From NCBI GenBank assembly GCA_040222995.1, contig JAVKBW010000087.1:248001-312000 (forward strand): a stretch of 64,000 bases of DNA, given 5' to 3'. The stretch comes from JAVKBW01 sp040222995. GTDB taxonomy: Bacteria; Pseudomonadota; Alphaproteobacteria; UBA8366; Aestuariispiraceae. Below are positions 9,682 through 18,940 of this stretch, piece after piece. The first letter of the stretch is position 1. Every line of letters starts with the position of its first letter. The notes under the pieces were generated by a model, which made no database searches, was not told where the DNA came from, and was given only the letters and a program-made list of their open reading frames with translations. A program made the position numbers and the translations under genes.

Positions 9682-11061
9682 ATGGAAGCCGAAATTGCAG
9701 CTCTGACAGCGCAGGTCGCCGCGCTGGAAGCAAAAGCCGCGAGTACGAATACGATACTTGCGGAAACTTACTATTATCTGAGTATCCCGCTGATGATCAT
9801 CATTCACGCCGGGTTCCTGGCGTATGAAATGGGCGCATCGCGGATGAAAAACGTTCTGGCATCCGGGATCAAGAACATCCTGGCCTTCGCTTTCGTCGTG
9901 CCGACGTTCTATTTCTTTGGCTGGTTTGTCTATTGGGCCTTTCCGACCGGCTTTACGATGAGTGTCGGTCCGAATGAAATAAGCGGTTACGATTACGCCG
10001 CCGCGATTGCCTGGCCCTGGGTTGAATACATGGGGCCGAATGTTTCCGACAACGCCAGCGGCGTTTTCTGGGGGGCTTTCGCCCTGTTCTCCGCCACGAC
10101 GGCATCGATTTTCTCCGGTGCGGTGATTGAGCGGATTCAGGTTGTCGGCTTCGTCATTCTGGCCATCGTTCTGGGCTCATTCGCCTGGGTTCTTGCCGCT
10201 GCCTGGGGCTGGCATGCCGATGGCTGGCTGGTCACCGAATGGGGTCTGCACGACTTCGGCGCTGCCGGCCTTGTGCATGCCGTTGCCGGGTTCTTCGCGC
10301 TCGGCGTTCTGATCAACCTCGGCCCGCGGATCGGCAAGTTCAACGCGGATGGCACGGCGAACGCGCTCAGTGCGCACAATGTGCCGTTCCTGATTACAGG
10401 TCTGATGCTGATCATTGTCGGCTTCTGGGGCTTCCTGATGGCCTGTCTTATCGTGCCGGGCGAAGCCTGGTCGTGGTCCGCTGCCCAGTTCACGACGATC
10501 TACGGTACGCCGACAAACCTGTCCGCGTTGTCCTTTAACATCCTGATGGCGTTCGCCGGGGGTATTATCGGCGCCTGGGCGTTTACCCGCGATCCGTTCT
10601 GGATGATGTCGGCTGCGCTGGGCGGTATCATCGCGACAGCGTCCGGCCTGGACATTTACTGGCCGCCGCTGACGTTTGCAATCGCCTTCGGCGCCGGTGC
10701 GATCATGAAGACCTGCGCCGGCTTCCTGGAAAAATTCGGGATAGACGATGCGGTCGGCGCCGTGACCGTTCACGGTACGATCGGTGTCTACGGTGTCGTC
10801 ATGCTGGGTATCTGGGGCAGTGGCTATCCCGCTCTTCTGGGTGAAGGCGCGATACAGATCAGCTTTGTCGGTCAGTTGGTCAGTGCGGTTGTCTTCATGC
10901 TTGTCGGTTTCGTCCCGGGCTATGTCATATCGCTCATCCTCAAGATGTGCGGCATGCTGCGGGTCGGTGAAGCGGCTGAAATCGCCGGGCTCGACCCGTC
11001 GAAAGTGCCGATTTCAGCCTATCCGGAGGGAATTTCGAACTCACCGGCTCCGGCCGAATAA
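9682..11061 (+). CDS. amt: ammonium transporter (Amt family)
   Basis: A 459-residue Amt/Mep/Rh channel. After an N-terminal heptad-like stretch (EAEIAALTAQVAALEAK), which is unusual because no signal peptide precedes it, come about 11 membrane helices. The twin pore histidines lie in GAAGLVHAVAG and VTVHGTIGVYG. The protein conducts ammonium/ammonia across the inner membrane. No glnK follows; instead a 56-residue membrane protein starts 24 bases downstream in the same transcript. Confidence 0.93.
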   Translation: MEAEIAALTAQVAALEAKAASTNTILAETYYYLSIPLMIIIHAGFLAYEMGASRMKNVLASGIKNILAFAFVVPTFYFFGWFVYWAFPTGFTMSVGPNEISGYDYAAAIAWPWVEYMGPNVSDNASGVFWGAFALFSATTASIFSGAVIERIQVVGFVILAIVLGSFAWVLAAAWGWHADGWLVTEWGLHDFGAAGLVHAVAGFFALGVLINLGPRIGKFNADGTANALSAHNVPFLITGLMLIIVGFWGFLMACLIVPGEAWSWSAAQFTTIYGTPTNLSALSFNILMAFAGGIIGAWAFTRDPFWMMSAALGGIIATASGLDIYWPPLTFAIAFGAGAIMKTCAGFLEKFGIDDAVGAVTVHGTIGVYGVVMLGIWGSGYPALLGEGAIQISFVGQLVSAVVFMLVGFVPGYVISLILKMCGMLRVGEAAEIAGLDPSKVPISAYPEGISNSPAPAE

Positions 11062-11085
11062 CGAACGCAAGAAAGGAGACCTGAA

Positions 11086-11256
11086 ATGGGTTCACATTTT
11101 AGCAGTTGGGATGGTGTCGAAGGCGCGATCTATATGGGCGCCAATACATCCTGGGAAGTTATCTGGGTTGTTGTGGCGGCGGCTTGTTGTGTGCTTGCCC
11201 TGGTAATAGGCAGCCGGCACGAAATGGATGCCTACAAGAGGCAGAACGACAAATAA
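11086..11256 (+). CDS. small single-pass membrane protein encoded directly after amt
   Basis: A 56-residue ORF (MGSHFSSWDGVEGAIYMG...AYKRQNDK) with a strong AGGAG eight bases before the ATG. It has one hydrophobic helix (about residues 24-43, WEVIWVVVAAACCVLALVIG) and a charged C-terminus. It starts 24 bases after the amt stop and is followed by a terminator, so it is the last gene of the amt operon. It is not a PII protein. A role as a small partner or regulator of the channel is an inference from position only. Confidence 0.75.
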   Translation: MGSHFSSWDGVEGAIYMGANTSWEVIWVVVAAACCVLALVIGSRHEMDAYKRQNDK

Positions 11257-11290
11257 CCTGCCGAATTTGACGTCACTATGACGTGATCGG

Positions 11291-11325
11291 GAAGGCCGCC
11301 CTGCCGGGGTGGCCTTTTCCTTTTT
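11291..11325 (+). terminator. intrinsic terminator of the amt operon
   Basis: The hairpin AAGGCC-GCCC-loop-GGGG-TGGCCTT is followed by TTCCTTTTT, 35 bases after the small membrane protein stop. Confidence 0.8.
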
Positions 11326-11349
11326 GTCGGGACGTCCTAGCAATAGAAA

Positions 11350-13548
11350 ATGAAACGCGATAGCGGCACACCGATCCTGAAAGACCTGGTGCTGGTCGGC
11401 GGCGGCCACAGCCACATCGCCGTTCTGCGCGCCTTCGGCATGCGTCCTGTAGAGGGTTGCCGTCTGACCCTGATCTCGCCTGACTCCCATACCGCCTATT
11501 CCGGCATGCTGCCCGGCCTGATCGCCGGTCATTACCGATATGACGATACCCATATCGATCTCGCGAAACTGACCGGTTTCGCCGGCGCCCGGTTTCTGCG
11601 CGCTGACGTGACCGGGCTGGATCCCGTTGCAAAGACCGTGATCCTGAAGGACAGACCGGCCATCCGCTACGACATTGTGTCGCTGAATATCGGGTCCTCG
11701 CCGCCGGTCGAAACCGTACCCGGCGCGCTGGACCATGCTCTGCCGGTGAAACCGGTCGCCGCCTTTCTGGATCGTTGGGCCGGTATCGAAGCGGCGCTGG
11801 AAGCGTCATCTGAGAGGCAAACCCTGGCGGTTGTCGGGGCGGGGGCCGGCGGGCTGGAGCTTGCGATGGCGATCCGCTACCGGTTCAGGGACAGGAAGAA
11901 CCTGACCGTTACCGTTTTCGAAGCCTCGACGGATATCCTTTCCGGTTTTGTTTCCACCGCGCGAAACCGGGTTCGCCGCAATCTGCAATCCCTCGGGATC
12001 GGTATCGTGACCGGGCAGGCGGTCACCAAGGTTTCGGCAGACCGGTTGGAGCTTGCGGACGGGACTGTCCATCCGGCGGGTCATGTATTCTGGACCACAG
12101 GGGCGAAGCCTCCGGACTGGTTTTCCGATACCGGACTTGAGCTCGACAAACGAAACTTCCTCGCGACCCGGCCTACCCTGCAGTGCCATCCCTTCGACAA
12201 TGTCTTCGCGGTCGGCGATTGCGCGACGATGACGGAAACGCCGCGCCCGAAGGCAGGGGTGTTTGCCGTCCGGCAGGGCCCGGTTCTGGCTGAAAACCTC
12301 CGCCGGCTTCTGCTCGACCGGCCGCCAGCGCCGTACAGGCCGCAGAAAAACTTTCTCACCATTCTGGCGACCGGCCGGCAGCATGCCGTTGCGGTCAAGG
12401 GACCGTTCGCTGTCGAAGGTGACTGGGTCTGGCGATGGAAGAACCATATCGACCGCGCCTTCATGGATCGGTTTTCCGTCTTTCCTGCAATGGCCAATGA
12501 CAAACCGTCTGATCGGTTACCGGACTTACCGGCTGATCCGATGTATTGCGCCGGGTGCGGTTCGAAACTGCCGGCCTCGGCCCTGTCGCGGACGCTTGAG
12601 CGCCTGGGTGTCATGCAGAAAGGTATGACCGGCGATGATGCGGCGGTGTTCGATCCGCCGGCGGGGCGGCAGTTGGCGGTCAGCGTCGATCATTTTCCGG
12701 CCATCGTCGACGATCCGTATGCCTTCGGCCGGATCGCCGCCAATCATGCGCTCGGCGATCTGTATGCCATGGGGGCGACGCCTCTCTCCGCTCTGGCGAT
12801 CGTGACGGTGCCCCGCGCCTCGGCGGATATCGCCGAGTCCGACCTGTTTCAATTGCTCAGCGGCGCGATGACCGTCTTCAATGCCGAAGGCGTGCGGTTG
12901 CTGGGCGGTCACAGCACGGAAGGCGATGCTCTGGCCCTGGGCTTTTCTGTGACCGGCGCTGTGCAGCCGGGCAAGGCGATTGAAAAAGGCGGTCTCAACC
13001 CGGGCGATGTGCTGATCCTGACGAAGCCGCTGGGGACCGGGGTAATTTTCGCCGCGGCGGCGCAGGGAAAGGCCAGAGGGCGGTGGATCGATGGCGCGCT
13101 GGCGTCGATGAGCCGGTCGCTCGCCCCTGCTATGGCCGTAGTTCAGGAATACGGCGCTACCGGGCTTACCGATGTCACCGGCTTCGGTCTGGCCGGGCAT
13201 CTGGCGGAAATGCTGGACGCATCGAAGGCCGATGCGGTGCTGGAAGCCGCGTCGTTGTCGGCGCTGGACGGCGCGATCAAGCTTCTTTCCGACGGCTACC
13301 GAAGCAGTCTCGCGCCGGCAAATGCGAAAACACTGTCGACGGTGACAGATATTCCGCGAGAAGATTTCGGAGCCGTTGAAAATCTGCTTTGCGATCCGCA
13401 GACGGCAGGCGGCCTGCTGGCGGGCGTGCCGGCCGACCGGGCCGATGCCTGTCTCGCCGCGCTGCGGGCGGCGGGCGACGGACAAGCCGCGGTTATCGGC
13501 CGGGTCGAGCCGATGTCCGGCACATCGCCCCGTGTCATTCTTCGCTAG
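11350..13548 (+). CDS. selD: FAD-dependent oxidoreductase fused to selenide, water dikinase (SelD)
   Basis: A 732-residue fusion. Residues 1 to about 385 are a pyridine-nucleotide-disulfide oxidoreductase/NDH-2-like domain, with FAD motif LVGGGHSH at the start, GAGAGGLELAMAI near 160 and FAVGDCATM near 290. From about 395 a full SelD domain follows, with the active-site segment YCAGCGSK (Cys403, Lys406). This corresponds to the E. coli Cys17/Lys20 pair, with Ser in place of E. coli Cys19; Sec is not used. Further motifs are GDDAAV and LGGHST. SelD makes selenophosphate from selenide and ATP. The fusion type is known; the flavoprotein half may supply reduced selenium. Its 3' end overlaps selB. 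Confidence 0.95.
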   Translation: MKRDSGTPILKDLVLVGGGHSHIAVLRAFGMRPVEGCRLTLISPDSHTAYSGMLPGLIAGHYRYDDTHIDLAKLTGFAGARFLRADVTGLDPVAKTVILKDRPAIRYDIVSLNIGSSPPVETVPGALDHALPVKPVAAFLDRWAGIEAALEASSERQTLAVVGAGAGGLELAMAIRYRFRDRKNLTVTVFEASTDILSGFVSTARNRVRRNLQSLGIGIVTGQAVTKVSADRLELADGTVHPAGHVFWTTGAKPPDWFSDTGLELDKRNFLATRPTLQCHPFDNVFAVGDCATMTETPRPKAGVFAVRQGPVLAENLRRLLLDRPPAPYRPQKNFLTILATGRQHAVAVKGPFAVEGDWVWRWKNHIDRAFMDRFSVFPAMANDKPSDRLPDLPADPMYCAGCGSKLPASALSRTLERLGVMQKGMTGDDAAVFDPPAGRQLAVSVDHFPAIVDDPYAFGRIAANHALGDLYAMGATPLSALAIVTVPRASADIAESDLFQLLSGAMTVFNAEGVRLLGGHSTEGDALALGFSVTGAVQPGKAIEKGGLNPGDVLILTKPLGTGVIFAAAAQGKARGRWIDGALASMSRSLAPAMAVVQEYGATGLTDVTGFGLAGHLAEMLDASKADAVLEAASLSALDGAIKLLSDGYRSSLAPANAKTLSTVTDIPREDFGAVENLLCDPQTAGGLLAGVPADRADACLAALRAAGDGQAAVIGRVEPMSGTSPRVILR

Positions 13549-15436
13549 CACCGGCCGTTCTGATATTTCCGTCCCGCCGGGTGATGCCCTGCCGGTCCAT
13601 GTATTCCAGTAGATCGATGGCGAGATTCCGCCCGATCCCGACCCGGTCGCGGAAATCGGTGACGGCGAAGCCGCAAGGCTGCTCCGAGGCCAGAGCCGGT
13701 ATGACGGATTGAAACACCGCAAGGGTTTCCGGCAGAAGATACCGGTTTTTCGAAACATGAACGATGAGACCGAGCGCTGCGGCGCGGTTCAGGGTGGCGG
13801 CCAGAAGATCGGCCGGCGCTTCCATTTTCTTCGCCATTTCATGCAGTGTCGGGGCCTGTGTGCCGGCAGTCTCAAGTATCGCCTTTGCCGGCAGCCACAG
13901 CGCATCATCTTCCTGTGACAAAGTTGCCGAGAAAGACGGCAGACGGATCATGCCGCCAACGGATACGATCCGCCTGTCGTCGGTCAGTTTTTCCAGCAGC
14001 GCCTTGTACAGGACCGCGTCCGGTGCATCCGGTCCGAGGTGCTTCAGCAGGCCCTTTTCCGGCAGACCCGGACGGTGCGGTTCCTGCTCATGGCAGTCCG
14101 TCAGAGTTTCCAGTATCCGATCTTCTGTTGTTTTCCAGAAGGCGGTATTGGCGAGGTGAAGACGGCTGTTTGCGATGAAGCGTGTGGCATCCGTTGTGTT
14201 CGCGAGGTCGCCGATGGAAGCTTTCGGTAAGTTCCGTTCAATACCGAATTCATGAAGATCGACATGATAAGGCGGCGTTTTCAGCAGTGCCTGTATGACG
14301 GCGGCTGAATCCTCCCGCTCGCGAAGGCCAAGCCGGTTGAGATGCGCCGGTTTCGTCCGTCCTCTTGTTGCGCCGAAGGGTGTCAGTACACGGCCGCCTG
14401 CGATGGTTCGGGTGCCGGCATGATTGCGCAGCAGGAATCGGTCATTCCAGACGACGTCGACCGATTCATCAGTGACGACCTGCGCCAAAGCGGTTTCGCC
14501 CGGCGGCAGGCCCGTTCGGTCCAGCGGCACCAGACGGGCCGGTGTCTTCGCCGCGCCGATATGCAGATAAACGGGCAGGTCCCGCCGTTTGATGGCGGTT
14601 GCATCCGGCGCCAGCCTGATCGTCGCATCGAACCGACTCGTGACGCTGTCACCGCCATTGCCGACCAGCCAGCAGCCGCGTTTCACGCTTTCGGTGTCGA
14701 TGCCGGGGCCGGTCAGGTTGACGGCGCATCTTTGCCCGGCATTCGCTCCATCCACTTGTTCGTTCTGTGCATGCAGGCCACGGATACGGGCGGCTTGTCC
14801 GCTTGGCGTTACTGTCACCGTATCCCCGACGGAGAACCGCCCGGAAAGCAAGGTGCCTGTCGCGACAAGTCCGACGCCTTTCAGCAGGAACGCGCGGTCG
14901 ATCGCCAGCCGGGCCGGCGCATCTTTTTGCCGGGCAATCGGTTGCAAGGCCGTAAGCGCCTTTTGCAAGTTGTCGAAACCGGTGCCGGAAACGGAATCAA
15001 CCGGAACAATCGGGCTGCCGGAAAGCCCGGTATCGGCCAGCAATTCCTCGATATCCCCTGCGATGCGGTCCACAGTATCTTTGTCTGTTGCGTCATATTT
15101 GGTCAGGGCGACCACGCCCTGCGTTACGCCGAGAAAATCGAGAACGGCAAGATGTTCGCGGGTCTGTGGCATGACCCCGTCATCGGCGGCGACAACAAGC
15201 ACGGCGGCGTCGATGCCGCCGATCCCTGCCACCATGGCCGGCAGGAACCGGGCGTGGCCCGGTACGTCGATGAATCCGAAACGACGTCCGTCACCGGCAG
15301 ACCAGTAAGCGAACCCCAACTCGATGGAAAGGCCGCGCTGTTTTTCGACGTTCAGCCGGTCTGTATCGGTGCCGGTAAGGGTGCGGATCAGGCATGTCTT
15401 GCCATGATCGACATGGCCGGCCGTCGCGACGATCAT
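13535..15436 (-). CDS. selB: selenocysteine-specific elongation factor SelB
   Basis: A 633-residue translation GTPase. It has G1 GHVDHGKT near residue 7, switch/G3 DVPGH, and G4 TKYD, followed by EF-Tu-like domains. A winged-helix C-terminal region of about 250 residues binds the SECIS hairpin in mRNA. SelB delivers Sec-tRNA(Sec) to UGA codons. It overlaps selA by four bases (ATGA coupling) and overlaps the end of convergent selD by 14 bases. Confidence 0.96.
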   Translation of the reverse strand: MIVATAGHVDHGKTCLIRTLTGTDTDRLNVEKQRGLSIELGFAYWSAGDGRRFGFIDVPGHARFLPAMVAGIGGIDAAVLVVAADDGVMPQTREHLAVLDFLGVTQGVVALTKYDATDKDTVDRIAGDIEELLADTGLSGSPIVPVDSVSGTGFDNLQKALTALQPIARQKDAPARLAIDRAFLLKGVGLVATGTLLSGRFSVGDTVTVTPSGQAARIRGLHAQNEQVDGANAGQRCAVNLTGPGIDTESVKRGCWLVGNGGDSVTSRFDATIRLAPDATAIKRRDLPVYLHIGAAKTPARLVPLDRTGLPPGETALAQVVTDESVDVVWNDRFLLRNHAGTRTIAGGRVLTPFGATRGRTKPAHLNRLGLREREDSAAVIQALLKTPPYHVDLHEFGIERNLPKASIGDLANTTDATRFIANSRLHLANTAFWKTTEDRILETLTDCHEQEPHRPGLPEKGLLKHLGPDAPDAVLYKALLEKLTDDRRIVSVGGMIRLPSFSATLSQEDDALWLPAKAILETAGTQAPTLHEMAKKMEAPADLLAATLNRAAALGLIVHVSKNRYLLPETLAVFQSVIPALASEQPCGFAVTDFRDRVGIGRNLAIDLLEYMDRQGITRRDGNIRTAGASEE

Positions 15437-16833
15437 TCCCCGACCCTGAGTGATGAAAGCTGGGCGGCGAACCCGTCCTCGTCGTCAAGACACCGCATGT
15501 CGAATACAAGCCGGTCGCCGGATAGCCGTCCGATCACCGGACAGGGCAGGGCACGGAAAGCCTTTGCCAAGCGGGTCAGAGACACCGTCTTTGTTTTAGA
15601 CGAGCTGCTGATAGCCAGCCCCGCGCTGTCGACGCCATCGCCCGGCAGGGCGCCGCTGCCGATTTCACTACGGCAGGCAGTCGGTTCGACCCGCCAGTCC
15701 GGGCCCATAACCGCTTCGATCCGCGGAAGCAGGCGGCCCGCCAGGGCTTCGATGTCGTCGACCGGCCGGGTCAGCAGTCGCAGCGTCGGCAGGCGGTCCC
15801 GCAGCGTCTCCGGCTTTTCATACAGCGACAGAACCGCATCCAGCGCCGCCATGGTCACCTTGTCGAGCCGAAGCGCCCGCTTCAGGGGATTGCGCTTGAT
15901 CTTGGCGATCAGGTCGGCACGCCCGACGATCAACCCAACCTGCGGACCGCCCAGCAGTTTGTCGCCGCTGAAGGTGACGATATCCGCGCCTTTCGCCAGC
16001 GCCTGCATCGGTGTTTCTTCGGCCGGCAGACCATAGGAGGCAAGGTCGATCATCGCGCCGCTGCCGAGATCGTTGATGAACGGCACGCTATGCGCCGTTG
16101 CCAGCGAGGCAAGGTCGGCATCGGATACTGTCTTGGTGAACCCCTCGATCCGGTAGTTACTGGGATGCACCTTCATGATCGCGCCGGTGCGCCTGCCGAT
16201 GGCGGATACGAAGTCGGAGAGGTGGGTGCGGTTGGTCGTGCCGACCTCAACCAGCTTGGCGCCGGCCCGCGCCATGATATCCGGCATCCGGAACGACCCG
16301 CCGATTTCAATCAGTTCGCCGCGCGAAACCGGCACTTCCTTGCGCAGGGCGAGACTGTTCAGCACCAGCAAGACAGCGGCGGCGTTGTTGTTTACGAAGG
16401 TGGCATCCTGCGCGCCGGTCAACCGTCGCAACCGCTCGGCAACCGAGCCTTCCCTGTCTCCCCGTTTGCCCGTTGCGAGATCGAATTCCAGAGCCGTTGT
16501 CCGGCTGGCGGTGCGCGTCATCGCCTCGATGGCTTCCGCCGGCAGAACCGCCCGGCCAAGATTGGTATGCAATATCGTGCCTGTCAGATTGAAGACAGGT
16601 GTCGGATGCAGCTCTGCCCTTCTGTCCAGCAGGCGCGCGGTATCGTCAAGAACGGCCGCTTCCGTCATGCCGATGCCGGACTTGGCCTCGCCGATCCGAT
16701 GGCGGTACAGGTCGATTATCTCGCGCAAACCGTTGGTGACGGCTGTTCTTCCGTAAACTGCGATCAGCGTGTCGGTTTCGGGCATGCGAAGCACCGAATC
16801 GACGGAGGGCAGTCGGGAGAACGCCTGGTTCAT
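15433..16833 (-). CDS. selA: L-seryl-tRNA(Sec) selenium transferase SelA
   Basis: A 466-residue PLP enzyme with the PLP-lysine region TFSGDKLLGGPQVGLIVG and the N-terminal LPSVDSVLR tRNA-binding segment typical of SelA. It converts Ser-tRNA(Sec) to Sec-tRNA(Sec) with selenophosphate. Translationally coupled to selB downstream (four-base overlap) and to the dehydratase upstream (four-base overlap at 16830). Confidence 0.96.
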   Translation of the reverse strand: MNQAFSRLPSVDSVLRMPETDTLIAVYGRTAVTNGLREIIDLYRHRIGEAKSGIGMTEAAVLDDTARLLDRRAELHPTPVFNLTGTILHTNLGRAVLPAEAIEAMTRTASRTTALEFDLATGKRGDREGSVAERLRRLTGAQDATFVNNNAAAVLLVLNSLALRKEVPVSRGELIEIGGSFRMPDIMARAGAKLVEVGTTNRTHLSDFVSAIGRRTGAIMKVHPSNYRIEGFTKTVSDADLASLATAHSVPFINDLGSGAMIDLASYGLPAEETPMQALAKGADIVTFSGDKLLGGPQVGLIVGRADLIAKIKRNPLKRALRLDKVTMAALDAVLSLYEKPETLRDRLPTLRLLTRPVDDIEALAGRLLPRIEAVMGPDWRVEPTACRSEIGSGALPGDGVDSAGLAISSSSKTKTVSLTRLAKAFRALPCPVIGRLSGDRLVFDMRCLDDEDGFAAQLSSLRVGE

Positions 16834-17708
16834 TCAGGAAGCTCGGCAGCAAAGGTTGCCGTCACATCCATGGCGAGGCCGCCGTCCGGCGTTTCGGCCC
16901 AGATCCGCATGCTGTCGCCGCTGTCGTCGCTTTTGCCGTTCAATGCGAAGGGGTGCGTATCGAACAGAGGCGCCATCGCGCGATAGGACAAGTGTTTCAG
17001 TGTCCGGCCCGGCATCCGGCCGATGGCGCGATCGGTCAGCAGGGTCACCGTCAACGGGCCATGGAAGACCAGACCCGGATATCCTTCCTCGTTTCGCGCA
17101 TAATCGCGGTCATAGTGGATGCGGTGGCCGTTATAGGTCAGGGCCGAAAACCGGAACAGCAGAACGGATGTCGGGGTGAAAATTTCCGACCAGTCGGCGT
17201 CCTGCGGCGGTGGCACCGGTTTGGGCGGCGGTGCGTCGGGCGCGGGCTGGTCGCGGTAGACAATATCGTGCTGCTCGGAAAACCGGATCGCGCCGTCATC
17301 GCCGGTGAAATCATGCTGCACGGTGACGAAACACAACTGGCCGGACCGTCCGTTCTTCACCTCGACAGATTTGATGGTCGATGTCCGGCGGATGGTTTCG
17401 CCAAGCAGCACCGGCGAGTCGATTGTCACCTTTCCGCCGGCCCACATGCGCCGTGGCAGATCGACCGGCGGCAGAAACCCGCCGAGTTTGAGGTGCCCGT
17501 CCAGGCCCATTTGGCTGGGCTGGGCCGGAACCGGAAAATACACCCAGTGCCACAGCGGCGGCAGCGGGTCGTCATCCTGCAATGCCGGATCGTGATCCAG
17601 CAGGGCCTGCATCAGCCGGGCCTGGCGGGTATGGATGATATCGGTATCGGTTTCCTGCCGGCCGATCCAGGTTTGCAGGATGTTGTTGTCCAGTGTCGCT
17701 TCAGTCAT
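16830..17708 (-). CDS. FAS1-like/MaoC-type acyl-CoA dehydratase (mesaconyl-C4/itaconyl-CoA hydratase-like)
   Basis: A 292-residue double hot-dog protein. It has an N-terminal FAS1-type dehydratase domain (WHWVYFPVPAQPSQMG; GGFLPPVDLPRRMWAGG) and a C-terminal part with the HYDRDYARNEEGYPGLVFHGPL hydratase signature in family form. It resembles mesaconyl-C4-CoA hydratases of alphaproteobacteria. It is the first gene of the selA-selB transcript, with a four-base overlap. No selenium role is known, so the linkage may be fortuitous or regulatory. Confidence 0.85.
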   Translation of the reverse strand: MTEATLDNNILQTWIGRQETDTDIIHTRQARLMQALLDHDPALQDDDPLPPLWHWVYFPVPAQPSQMGLDGHLKLGGFLPPVDLPRRMWAGGKVTIDSPVLLGETIRRTSTIKSVEVKNGRSGQLCFVTVQHDFTGDDGAIRFSEQHDIVYRDQPAPDAPPPKPVPPPQDADWSEIFTPTSVLLFRFSALTYNGHRIHYDRDYARNEEGYPGLVFHGPLTVTLLTDRAIGRMPGRTLKHLSYRAMAPLFDTHPFALNGKSDDSGDSMRIWAETPDGGLAMDVTATFAAELPE

Positions 17709-17813
17709 GCATCACCGGCATGTCGTTCCCCATCGTCGGTATCAGACGATTTAATAAGGGAAAAACCGGCGATACTCAAAACAGAACGGTCAGGCGCCCG
17801 AAAACCGGTCACC

Positions 17814-17847
17814 GTCAGGCCCGGACGGACGGCTTCGCCCGGGCCTG
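17814..17847 (-). terminator. GC-rich hairpin after ompW
   Basis: Perfect 10-base inverted repeat (TCAGGCCCGG against CCGGGCCTGA) with a 14-base loop, 13 bases past the OmpW stop. There is no T run, so termination is likely but not certain. Confidence 0.5.
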
Positions 17848-17859
17848 AAAGCAAAGACC

Positions 17860-18504
17860 TCAGAAGCGATAACCGACTCCGAGGCCTAAGATCCACGGGT
17901 CGAGATCGACATCGGCGGCGATTGCCCCGTTATTAATCGAAACATCGGTGTTGAAGAACACTTTCTTGACGTCGGCGTTGAACGACCAGTTGCCTTCGAT
18001 GGCGACGTCGAAACCGGCCTGCAGGGCATAGCCCAGACCGTTCTCGTAATCGATGGACGTCACGGTGCCGCCCGGCGCGTCCTCGTTATAGAACAGCATG
18101 TAGTTCAGCCCGGCGCCGACATAGGGGCTGAAACGGTCGTCCGCCAGAAAGTGATATTGCAGGGTCAGGGTCGGCGGTAAAAGCCCGACATCGCCCAGAT
18201 CGACCGTGCCGAGCGCGGTATTGTCCGCCTTCATGTCATGTTTGGTCGTCGCGGCGATCAGTTCCAGTGCGATGTTTTTCGTGAGGAAGTAGCTGATATC
18301 GAGCTCGGGAACATACTCGTTGCTGGCGTCGACATCGCCGCCGATCACGCTGATCGTGCTGGTTTCATCGGGCACCACCGCGATGCCGCGCAGCCGCAGC
18401 AGAATGTCGCCTGCCTCTTTGGTCTTGAAGTCGGCCGCTGCAGCCGGCGTTGAAAGACAAGCAGCAGCGATGGCGGCGGTAAATAGCCGTTTGGCTGAAA
18501 ACAT
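17860..18504 (-). CDS. OmpW family outer membrane protein
   Basis: A 214-residue protein with a signal peptide (MFSAKRLFTAAIAAACLSTPAAAA) and an eight-stranded OmpW barrel. Features are LRLRGIAVVPDE near the start, LTLQYHFLAD and SPYVGAGLNYMLFY in the middle, and the terminal DPWILGLGVGYRF ending in Phe as outer-membrane barrels do. GGGG lies upstream of the start. Forms a narrow hydrophobic pore in the outer membrane; the substrate is unknown. Confidence 0.94.
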   Translation of the reverse strand: MFSAKRLFTAAIAAACLSTPAAAADFKTKEAGDILLRLRGIAVVPDETSTISVIGGDVDASNEYVPELDISYFLTKNIALELIAATTKHDMKADNTALGTVDLGDVGLLPPTLTLQYHFLADDRFSPYVGAGLNYMLFYNEDAPGGTVTSIDYENGLGYALQAGFDVAIEGNWSFNADVKKVFFNTDVSINNGAIAADVDLDPWILGLGVGYRF

Positions 18505-18619
18505 GGCGATAATTCCCCTCTGTGCAATGACGTCAACTGCCGCGCAGTCTCTGCCTGCGGGAAAATTCCGCTTTGATGTAAATCAGTTATGAAGAAGTTT
18601 TGTCGGGATTTCGTTGCCG

Positions 18620-18901
18620 TCAGGCATATCGGAAGACGAGGAACCCGTAGACGAGGGCGATTCCCAGCGGACCCCAGAGCGGCGTCCCGACCAGCCCTAG
18701 CCAGGCGAGGAAGATGAAAGCGCTGCCCAGCAGCGTGATGAACAGACGGTCGCCCCGCGTTGTGTCGAGACCCAGAATGCCGTGCCGCGCATCGCCGCCG
18801 GGTCGCCGGATTTCAAGCACGGTCATGGTAATCAGGCAGGCCGCAATGAAGGCGAAAAACGCGGCGGTCGGCCAGGTCCAGGCCATCCAGGATAGCGACA
18901 T
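18620..18901 (-). CDS. glpU: small membrane protein of the glycerol ABC operon (DUF2160)
   Basis: A 93-residue protein with about three hydrophobic segments (WPTAAFFAFIAACLITM, LFITLLGSAFIFLAWLGLVG, PLGIALVYGFLVF). It is the last gene of the minus-strand glpV-S-T-P-Q-U cluster, matching the glpU position of the Rhizobium leguminosarum glycerol transporter operon. Its function within the transporter is unknown. Confidence 0.85.
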   Translation of the reverse strand: MSLSWMAWTWPTAAFFAFIAACLITMTVLEIRRPGGDARHGILGLDTTRGDRLFITLLGSAFIFLAWLGLVGTPLWGPLGIALVYGFLVFRYA

Positions 18902-18940
18902 GAAAACTCCTCCTCCCTTTCTAATTGAACGTGACCCGCT

